Assembly (NCBI GenBank): GCA_004028505.1
Contig: MTKO01000091.1
Span: forward strand, 1-35,905
Origin: Candidatus Electrothrix aarhusensis
GTDB taxonomy: Bacteria > Desulfobacterota > Desulfobulbia > Desulfobulbales > Desulfobulbaceae
Direction of reading: 5' to 3'
DNA length: 35,905 bases
Shown: piece after piece, positions 28,700 to 35,905 of the stretch
How the letters are laid out: every line of letters begins with the position of its first letter
Position numbering within the stretch: position 1 is the stretch's first letter
Made by a program: the position numbers and the translations under genes
The notes under the pieces: model-generated
Database searches by the model: none
The model's input: the letters and a program-made list of their open reading frames with translations, nothing else
Told to the model about the DNA's origin: nothing

Positions 28700-29590
28700 T
28701 TAGAGCGTCAGCCGCTCCTGCGCCTCTTTATAACGGGCAGCGGTTTTCTCCGTAATCTCCGCAGGCAGAGGGGGCGGAGGCGGTTGCTTGCCCCAGTCCA
28801 GTGAAGAAAGATAATCCCGCAAAAACTGCTTATCAAAGCTGGGCTGTCCCTGGCCCGGCTTGTACTCATCCATAGGCCAGAACCGAGATGAATCCGGGGT
28901 CAGTACCTCATCAATCAGGATCAGCTCGCCGTCGACCATGCCGAGTTCGAACTTGGTGTCCGCAATGATGATCCCCTTGCTGCGAGCATACTCGGAAGCC
29001 TTCTCGTACAAACGGATGCTGATGTCTGCCATCTTGTCCGCAACGTCCTTGCCGATAATTTCTTCCATCTGGGCCACTGAGATATTCTCGTCGTGCAGAC
29101 CCTGTTCCGCCTTAGTGGACGGCGTAAAAAGCGGTTGGGGAAACTTGTCAGACTCCTGCATGCCTTCTGGCAGTGCAAAACCGCAGACCGTGGTATTTTT
29201 TTTATAGGCTGACCAAAAGGAACCGGAAATATAGCCCCGAACAATGCATTCAATGGGCATAACCTTGGTGCGGCGCACCAGCATGGATCGGCCTTCCAGT
29301 TGGCCCCGATATTGGTGACAGACTTCCGGGTACTGATCAACATCAGCTGAGATCTGATGGTTGGGCACAATGTTAGCCAGCAGGTCAAACCAGAACAGAG
29401 AAATCTGGGTTAGTACCTTGCCTTTATCGATAATGGGATCATCCATCACCACGTCATAGGCGGAAATTCTGTCTGTGGCGATCATGAGCAGTTTGTCCTC
29501 ATGACCGGGAATTTCGTACATATCGCGAACCTTGCCGCGATGCAGCAGGGTCAGTTCCGGCAGATCGGTCCGGATAACAGCGTTGCTCAT
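28700..29590 (-). CDS. purC: Phosphoribosylaminoimidazole-succinocarboxamide synthase
   Basis: SAICAR synthase, about 296 residues, which joins aspartate to CAIR with ATP in purine synthesis. Motifs are HRGKVRDMYE (ATP-binding region), the ATDRISAYDVV segment, RRTKVMPIECIVRGYISGS (PurC signature 1) and LIDEVLTPDSSRFWP (signature 2). The length matches the long single-domain form common in Proteobacteria and yeast. The ATG at 29590 (MSNAVIRTD) is chosen over a TTG four codons upstream; neither has a good ribosome site. MITE-like inverted repeats lie on both sides. Confidence 0.95.
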   Translation of the reverse strand: MSNAVIRTDLPELTLLHRGKVRDMYEIPGHEDKLLMIATDRISAYDVVMDDPIIDKGKVLTQISLFWFDLLANIVPNHQISADVDQYPEVCHQYRGQLEGRSMLVRRTKVMPIECIVRGYISGSFWSAYKKNTTVCGFALPEGMQESDKFPQPLFTPSTKAEQGLHDENISVAQMEEIIGKDVADKMADISIRLYEKASEYARSKGIIIADTKFELGMVDGELILIDEVLTPDSSRFWPMDEYKPGQGQPSFDKQFLRDYLSSLDWGKQPPPPPLPAEITEKTAARYKEAQERLTL

Positions 29591-29625
29591 GGTATTTATC
29601 AATCAGATGGATTTGGGTGCCGGGC

Positions 29626-29687
29626 TGTAGGGGCAAGGCCCCGTTGCTGCCCAATATGAAAGGGCGAACAAGGGGTTCGCCCCTACA
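29626..29687. repeat. 62-bp MITE-like palindromic element
   Basis: The ends TGTAGGGGC (29626-29634) and GCCCCTACA (29679-29687) are perfect 9-bp inverted repeats, with CAAGGCCCC and AAGGGGTTCG as an imperfect inner stem. GTAGGGGC...GCCCCTAC palindromes of this kind recur as dispersed non-coding repeats in many bacteria. It occupies the spacer between purC and adk and may fold into an RNA hairpin when transcribed. Confidence 0.7.
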
Positions 29688-29726
29688 ATTCCGCACCAGA
29701 ACGGGTCGTCTTTTCCGGGCGAAGTC

Positions 29727-30780
<1,054 letters not shown>

Positions 30781-30786
30781 ATTGTT

Positions 30787-30805
30787 CCCGCCCCGGAGGG
30801 GCGGG
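30787..30805 (-). terminator. GC-rich hairpin after amt
   Basis: A perfect 8-bp stem CCCGCCCC/GGGGCGGG with a 3-nt loop lies a few bases past the amt stop. The T run is absent, so it is a probable but not classical terminator of the glnK-amt operon. Confidence 0.6.
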
Positions 30806-30812
30806 ATGGGTG

Positions 30813-32113
30813 CTACTTAGTCATAAAATCAGCATAGGCATGAGAACCGTGCTCGCCGTAATCCAGACCTTCGATCTCTTCTTCTTCAGTAACCCGCAGA
30901 CCGACAGTACGCTTGATGACGGTGAAGAGGATAAAGGCGCAACCGAAGCTCCAGGCAAAGGCGGATCCGATGCCGATCAACTGAGTGATGATGATCTTGG
31001 CGGTCATGCCATCCATGTTGAACAGGCCAGCAGCCAGGGTTCCCCAAGCACCACAAACACCGTGGACAGAAACTGCACCCACCGGATCATCAATGTGCAT
31101 CCGATCAATGGTGACAACTGAGAAGACCACCAGTACACCAGCAATTGCGCCGATAATGATGGAGCTGGTCGGGCTGACATTGGCGCAACCCGCAGTAATA
31201 CCCACTAGGCCAGCCAGGGCACCGTTCAAGCTCATGCTGATATCCGGCTTTTTAAACATAACCCAAGAGGTAATCATGCCAGTAACTGCTCCGGCACAGG
31301 CAGCCAAATTGGTGTTGACAAAGATCATAGCGGTATCAGTGATGCCCGCAGTGGTGGAACCGGGGTTGAAGCCGAACCAGCCGAGCCAGAGGATGAATAC
31401 ACCCACAGCTGCCATAGGGATGTTATGACCGGGGATAGCTTTTATCTCACCATTTTTCCCGTATTTCCCTACACGGGGACCGATAACGATAGCGCCTGCC
31501 AAGCTGCCCAGCCGCCGATGGAATGAACAACCGTGGAGCCAGCAAAGTCGATAAAGCCCATGCCTTCAAGCCAGCCACCGCCGTGAAACAGGCTGCCCCA
31601 GGCCCAGCTCCCGAAAACTGGATAGATAAAGGCGCAGAGAGCAGCACTGTAGAGCAGGTAGCTGGTGAACTTGGTGCGCTCAGCCATTGCACCGGAAACG
31701 ATGGTTGCCGCCGTAGCGGCAAAAACACACTGGAATATCCAGAAAGCAAGAACCCAAGGATCACCGCCAACCTTGAAGTCGCTGAGAAAAAAACCGTCTG
31801 TACCAAACCAACCAGTACCGTTGGTGCCGAACATCAGGCCGAAACCGATGGCCCAGAAAAACAGGGAACCCATGCTGAAGTCCATCAGGTTTTTCATCAT
31901 AATGTTGATGGCGTTTTTGGCACGGGTAAAGCCAGCCTCCACCATAGCAAAACCAGCCTGCATAAAGAAAACCAGAGCAGCGGCTATCAAAGTCCATATG
32001 TAGTCAAGGTTGGTCTGTACACCCTGAGCCGTGGGGTCGTCACCTGCACCAGCTAAGGTCGGCAACAGAGAAAGAGCAAGCAGGGCTCCGGTCAACAGTA
32101 TTTTTTTCTTCAT
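30813..32113 (-). CDS. amt: Ammonium transporter, Amt family (one apparent frameshift)
   Basis: An integral-membrane ammonium channel of about 433 residues after repair. The N-terminus is a signal-like helix (LLALSLLPTLAGA), as in E. coli AmtB. Family motifs include DYIWTLIAAALVFFMQAGFA, the MVEAGFTRAKNA loop, FAGSTVVHSIGGWAA, the GFNPGS turn and IDDPVGAVSVHGVCGAWG with its pore histidine. The frame breaks at 31501-31502 (GGWAA then LAGAIVIG); one added T restores it. The ATG at 32113 with AAGGTGAG ahead is preferred to an upstream GTG. It is the last gene of the operon glnK - truncated amt - amt, and GlnK normally plugs this channel when nitrogen is ample. Confidence 0.93.
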
Positions 32114-32148
32114 TATTCTCACCTTGTTTCTATATCCCTTAAGAAAAA

Positions 32149-32322
32149 TTATATGATTTTCCGACTTTTTATAAAAAAGATCAAAGCACCGATGACCAGA
32201 TTCCAGATATAATCAAGATTCGTCTGTACAGCCTTCGCTACGCTGTCATCGACAGCGCCGACAAGGGTCGGGGCCAAGGCCAGGATAATCAGGATTCCTG
32301 TTGTCAGAGCTCTTTTGTTCAT
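32149..32322 (-). CDS. 57-residue truncated Amt paralogue (signal peptide plus first helix)
   Basis: This short gene encodes a 57-residue protein whose first 51 residues parallel the neighbouring Amt: the signal sequence ending in APTLVGA, then QTNLDYIWNLVIGALIFFI against QTNLDYIWTLIAAALVFFM. It then diverges and stops after KSRKII. It has a strong AAGGAG site before its ATG, sits 56 bp after glnK and 35 bp before amt, and differs from amt throughout at the DNA level, so it is not an assembly duplication. It is either the remnant of a second amt or a retained small membrane protein. Confidence 0.7.
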   Translation of the reverse strand: MNKRALTTGILIILALAPTLVGAVDDSVAKAVQTNLDYIWNLVIGALIFFIKSRKII

Positions 32323-32378
32323 TTTCTTTCTCCTTCACCGATCAAGCAGTGCATGTGCTCTTCTGTTTTTGGCAATGC

Positions 32379-32810
<432 letters not shown>

Positions 32811-32904
32811 TTACTCCTGAGTTGGTTGACTTTTAAGGTGATGTTTTTCATAGATATATTAACGATGCGGAAGTCCGGATGCGGGGGTTCTCTTTGTGAT
32901 AAAT

Positions 32905-32959
32905 TTTACATTATTGTCACTTTGATTTAAAATCGAAGTTTATTTGTTTACATTATTGT
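32905..32959. repeat. Direct repeat upstream of the sigma-54 promoter
   Basis: The 13-mer TTTACATTATTGT occurs twice, at 32905-32917 and 32947-32959, 42 bp (about four helical turns) apart, in an AT-rich tract 100-155 bp upstream of the glnK promoter. The position would suit an activator-binding region, but the sequence does not look like an NtrC site. It sits within a 436-bp gap that otherwise shows no gene. Confidence 0.55.
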
Positions 32960-33153
32960 TCTTTTGTTTACTTTGATGTCGGCTGATACAGTCGGGAAAG
33001 GGCGTTCAGGGGGAGCTTTTGCAAGAGGGAGAGTTCGTTTTGCTGTTGACGCGGGCTTGTTCCGGCTGTATATGCTCCACGGCATTTTGTATGTGCGTCC
33101 GTGAATGCATACCGGCATACCTTCTACAGATCGGGCTTCTCCCGTGAATTCCT

Positions 33154-33528
33154 ATGGAAACAATAAATCCCTGCTTGACCTGCGGGGCCTGCTGCGCCTT
33201 TTATCGGGCCTCTTTTTACTGGGCGGAAACAGCACTCGGTACACCGGGTGGCGTCCCGGATCATTTGACGGAAAAATTAAACGATTTCAGGGTGCAGATG
33301 AAGGGCACCAGAGGGCTGAAGCCCTGGTGTATTGCCTTGACAGGAGATATCGGGCAGGGTGTGAGCTGCTCGATTTATAAACAGCGGTCCTCGGTCTGTC
33401 GGGATTTCCAGCCATCACTGCTGGACGGTGTGGTTAATGAGCGTTGCGACCGGGCCAGACTGGCCCACGGGTTGGACCCGGTGACTCCCGGTGATTGGGG
33501 GGTAGAGGATTTTCCTAGAGCGGCTTGA
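33154..33528 (+). CDS. YkgJ-family cysteine cluster protein
   Basis: A 124-residue cytoplasmic protein of the YkgJ/UPF0153 zinc- or iron-chelating family. Conserved cysteines lie in NPCLTCGACC (C7, C10, C13, C14), KPWCIAL, VSCSIYKQRSSVCRDF and ERCDRARLAHGL, which together are diagnostic. The metal and function are not established for the family. The ATG has only a weak ribosome site. A short GCCCG-CCTT-CGGGC hairpin with three T follows the stop codon. Confidence 0.88.
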   Translation: METINPCLTCGACCAFYRASFYWAETALGTPGGVPDHLTEKLNDFRVQMKGTRGLKPWCIALTGDIGQGVSCSIYKQRSSVCRDFQPSLLDGVVNERCDRARLAHGLDPVTPGDWGVEDFPRAA

Positions 33529-33532
33529 GGCT

Positions 33533-33549
33533 GCCCGCCTTCGGGCTTT
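33533..33549 (+). terminator. Short hairpin after the YkgJ-family gene
   Basis: A 5-bp stem GCCCG/CGGGC with loop CCTT is followed by TTTA. The short T run makes termination weak. Confidence 0.45.
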
Positions 33550-33626
33550 AAGATGCGGCGGAGGGAGAAGGGGTTAAACGTGTGTTGGAGGGCGGCTCAA
33601 ATATAGATAAAGTCGAGCGTGTGGTT

Positions 33627-33689
33627 GGCGGGAGAGGGGAATGCCTCGCCCGCCCCGGCATCAGCGCGATGACCGGTGCGGGGCCGGGG
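33627..33689. other. Two GC-rich hairpins downstream of the large secreted-protein gene
   Basis: GGCGGG-A-GAGG (33627-33637) pairs with CCTC-G-CCCGCC (33644-33654) as a 10-bp stem. It is followed at once by CCCCGGC (33653-33659) pairing with GCCGGGG (33683-33689). They lie between convergent genes. Neither has a T run, so their role as terminators or as part of a palindromic repeat is unclear. Confidence 0.5.
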
Positions 33690-33719
33690 ATTCCTGAATT
33701 TTAATCCGAATTCTACCAG

Positions 33720-35471
33720 CTAATTTACTGGAGTTATTTTCAATTGATCACCAGTTGCTTGGATACTATATCCTCTTATTGTTCCAGCGTGTGTTCCAAG
33801 CTGAAAGTCTGGACTTTCTATTGAAATCTTATTGATCCACACGTCAAAATTCTTTGAAAGTTCGTAGACAGATACGTCCATGAACGTATGGACTCTCAAG
33901 CCGGGCACAACAGTTAAAGACGCTTTATAGACGGGATTATAAGCGTCGTAGGAGGAGTGATCTTGAAAAACTAGTGGACTTGCCCCGGCGGGGAATTTAT
34001 TGTTTGTATGAATACCGTTATTTTCGCCAACAAACGGAGGAAATCTACTCGTAATGGTGAGGCTCTTGCAATTCATATTTAATTTTGCAAGGGCATGAAA
34101 AGTCGCTCCGACGACACCATAATTAAAATAACCACCAGAGAAATCAGGAGACTCAATTTTTCCAAGCGTCAGAGAATTTCCCGGACTGGGCGGCTTGATA
34201 TTTCCCTTGGAAGATAAATATTCCGTAAGATCTATTCCCCAATTTTTGCGAGGGTTGAGCTCTTTTGAAAATGGTAGCTTATACCGTAAACCTACTGTAG
34301 CCGAGGCTTCGGCAACCAGCTCCTTCCCTTTAAAGAGTTTGTCTTGCGGCATTTTTGCTGCCAGGTACATTTTTTCGTTTCCATCCACGGGAAACAAATT
34401 AATCTTTGGATAGAATTTCTTTAGCTCATGGCTATGGGCACCTATCGTTCTCTCCACACTCAGATCTAGCTGTAGAGGAATTCTGACGCCTAGCCCATAC
34501 CCTATTTCTGCATGAGGATTAACATAAGCGCAGACTTTAGCCCATCCCCAACCAGTACAGCCTCCATATTTTTTTGACCAGTTGTATTGGGTGCTCCAAG
34601 TGAATCCGTTAACCAAGTAGTGTGTTTCCTGAGCATGTTTTTTTATGTTCATCTCTGGAATATGAAAACCACCTGGAGGTAATTCAAAAATTTCCGGTAC
34701 AGGATTCCGTCTGAATCTATCTAGGCGAACCCTATCCGCAGTAGTACGAAGGTCCAGTTGGGACAGGGTGAAATCATTTTCGGATTTCGCCATAGGAAGA
34801 CTCTTTATATCATTCCATTTGACTTTTGGAATCATTACATAAGATTCATCAGTGAAATCACCTCCATTTAGCGCTGCACCCAAAAGCTCTTCATCGTTCA
34901 TGGCTTTTAATTCAGCAATAGAATATCCGACAACCGGACTTTTTCTTAATCCGTTTAATTCTCTCCTCATGTCCTGAATTTTTTTTTGCATATCCGCAGA
35001 GGGGCGATTTGCTCCCGATTTCTTTTTATAACAGGATATACCCAATTTTGACAGTTCATCCCCACGCTCGCGGCAGGCTCTTGCATTTCCCTTGTACTTC
35101 AACTCCTGTTTAACAATGACACGGTCAGAAAAATCGAAAACTTCAACTGTTGAAACTTCCGGCTGAATTCCTTGTGCCTTAAGATTCTCAGTAATTTTGG
35201 CAACAGAAGAAGGTGAGTCTAGATAGGGAAGCAAATTCAAAACCATTTTACTGGTACTCTTGAATTTAAGTTCTTTTTTACGGGTTTTTATATCTTGTAG
35301 GCTTGAAAATTTAATAGATTTAGTTGGTCGGTTCGCTGATAGGTATGATCTGAACTCTTTGATCGGTTTCACGTCTGATTCTTCAGCAAACACATGTGTT
35401 GTTGATATAGCAATACTTAGCAGCAGTACAGGGCCTGTTAAAAAAAATGTTTGAATTTTATTCACCCTCAT
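33720..35471 (-). CDS. Large secreted protein of unknown function
   Basis: A 583-residue exported protein. A signal peptide covers about residues 1-29 (FFLTGPVLLLSIAIS, cleavage at VFA). The next 170 residues are mostly polar, with one basic helix. From about residue 280 onward the chain is rich in aromatic and alternating strands, including GGCTGWGWAKVCAYVNPHAEIGY in two overlapping segments, suggesting a beta-rich surface or periplasmic domain. Cysteines are few (about six). No family is recognised and the C-terminus does not end in the aromatic residue usual for outer-membrane barrels. AAGGAGGAA precedes the ATG. It follows the pilus gene end but is separated from it by a terminator, so it is probably transcribed alone. 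Confidence 0.75.
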   Translation of the reverse strand: MRVNKIQTFFLTGPVLLLSIAISTTHVFAEESDVKPIKEFRSYLSANRPTKSIKFSSLQDIKTRKKELKFKSTSKMVLNLLPYLDSPSSVAKITENLKAQGIQPEVSTVEVFDFSDRVIVKQELKYKGNARACRERGDELSKLGISCYKKKSGANRPSADMQKKIQDMRRELNGLRKSPVVGYSIAELKAMNDEELLGAALNGGDFTDESYVMIPKVKWNDIKSLPMAKSENDFTLSQLDLRTTADRVRLDRFRRNPVPEIFELPPGGFHIPEMNIKKHAQETHYLVNGFTWSTQYNWSKKYGGCTGWGWAKVCAYVNPHAEIGYGLGVRIPLQLDLSVERTIGAHSHELKKFYPKINLFPVDGNEKMYLAAKMPQDKLFKGKELVAEASATVGLRYKLPFSKELNPRKNWGIDLTEYLSSKGNIKPPSPGNSLTLGKIESPDFSGGYFNYGVVGATFHALAKLNMNCKSLTITSRFPPFVGENNGIHTNNKFPAGASPLVFQDHSSYDAYNPVYKASLTVVPGLRVHTFMDVSVYELSKNFDVWINKISIESPDFQLGTHAGTIRGYSIQATGDQLKITPVN

Positions 35472-35601
35472 TTCTTATATTCCTCCTTGATTATATGATT
35501 ATTAAAAATAATTCCAATATTACTCACTGATACATTATTGTCAATAGATGGCTATGCAAAAATGTAAGGGGCGTGATGTTGAGTCCCTTCTCATCCACAA
35601 A

Positions 35602-35637
35602 AAAATACCCCCGCCGCAATGTTGCGACAGGGGGGCG
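35602..35637 (-). terminator. Rho-independent terminator after pilP
   Basis: On the minus strand a GC-rich stem (CCGCCCCC with GGCGGGGG, inner CGC/GCG) is followed by GTATTTTTTT. It closes the transcript that includes pilP and shields the secreted-protein gene downstream. Confidence 0.85.
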
Positions 35638-35682
35638 GTGTGTCTCAATCTCATCTCATTCGTTATTTTACAGGCCGATCCA

Positions 35683-35905
35683 CTATTGTTTTTGCATGTG
35701 CAGGGGGATCTTATTGACGATTTTCCTTCCCGTTGTGGTTTCATAGGTTTCCGTAACTAAGAGCAAGTTAGGCTCAATGCTGGTGATGATCCCATTTCGA
35801 CCAATGGGCGTGCCTTGCTCTGCCAGATGGCCCTCTCCTGTTACATCTTCCAGCATGGCTATATTTTTGTCCTTAAAAGCCATCACCGCAACAAGCCTTA
35901 ACTGT
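35683..35905 (-). CDS. pilP: Type IV pilus biogenesis lipoprotein PilP, C-terminal part (cut by window edge)
   Basis: The frame stays open to the window edge and encodes LRLVAVMAFKDKNIAMLE, then a G-GHL-GTPIGRNGIITSIEP segment and VTETYETTTGRK. This is the pattern of the C-terminal beta domain of PilP (LRLVG...A-VED-GKGY-VK-GD-IG-NGG-V-I). PilP is the inner-membrane lipoprotein linking the PilMNO alignment complex to the PilQ secretin. A GTG inside the fragment is not the real start. The tail MQKQ ends just before a terminator, so pilP would be the last gene of its transcript, unlike the common order where pilQ follows. About 74 residues are visible. Confidence 0.7.
   Translation of the reverse strand, partial: QLRLVAVMAFKDKNIAMLEDVTGEGHLAEQGTPIGRNGIITSIEPNLLLVTETYETTTGRKIVNKIPLHMQKQ

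Noticed and set aside
35541..35760. Short open frames on both strands around the pilP terminator
   Set aside because: They cross the terminator hairpin or the pilP end and have no ribosome site.

Overview
This window is about 36 kb of a bacterial chromosome. It carries mostly single-copy housekeeping and metabolic genes (hpt, mtaB, prmA, prpE, asnB, purC, adk, glnK-amt) mixed with envelope genes and several secreted proteins of unknown function. Outer-membrane barrels, an MCE-domain lipid-transport protein, a type IV pilus PilP fragment, a sigma-54 promoter and the sensor-kinase style indicate a Gram-negative, diderm organism. Gene content and the taste of the proteins suggest Desulfobacterota, most likely Desulfobulbales and possibly a cable-bacterium relative. 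That placement is inference, since no rRNA or universal marker is present to prove it.

Layout. Positions 1-780 hold the end of a CRISPR array (36-nt repeats, 35-36-nt spacers, no cas genes), a nine-unit minisatellite of about 23 bp, and an isolated decayed CRISPR-type repeat. From 0.9 to 5.5 kb there are four minus-strand secreted or outer-membrane proteins: a Cys-rich peptidoglycan-binding protein, a FadL-like barrel and two small Cys-containing secreted proteins. At 6.0-6.6 kb lies hpt, followed immediately by a second solo copy of the CRISPR-type repeat. From 6.9 to 11 kb, mtaB and a rifampin-phosphotransferase-like three-domain enzyme converge. From 11.4 to 18.8 kb there is a plus-strand run: a six-MCE-domain LetB/PqiB-like protein, an FNR-type flavoprotein, prmA, prpE and a CydA-like membrane protein with a C-terminal c-type heme domain. 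From 19 to 25.8 kb there is a minus-strand run: an AmpG-like transporter, a TadA-like deaminase, a double zinc-ribbon protein and a large hybrid histidine kinase. From 26.2 to 30.4 kb are asnB, a CGGC-domain protein, purC and adk, with two MITE-like inverted-repeat elements. From 30.8 to 32.8 kb is a nitrogen operon (glnK, truncated amt copy, amt) behind a textbook sigma-54 promoter. From 33.1 to 35.9 kb are a YkgJ-type cysteine-cluster protein, a large secreted protein of unknown function and the 3' end of pilP.

A technical point affects reading. Six genes (mtaB twice, the MCE gene, prpE, the CydA-cytochrome gene, adk and amt) are each interrupted by apparent one-base deletions, mostly in short homopolymers. 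In every case one added base restores a full-length conserved protein. The common direction and the essential nature of several targets point to sequencing or assembly error rather than gene decay. These genes are listed as single CDS spanning the break.

The most interesting biological points are the CydA-like/cytochrome c fusion, the solo CRISPR-type repeats scattered away from the array, the 23-bp minisatellite beside the array, the truncated signal-peptide/first-helix Amt copy in the glnK-amt operon, and several uncharacterised secreted or zinc-ribbon proteins.
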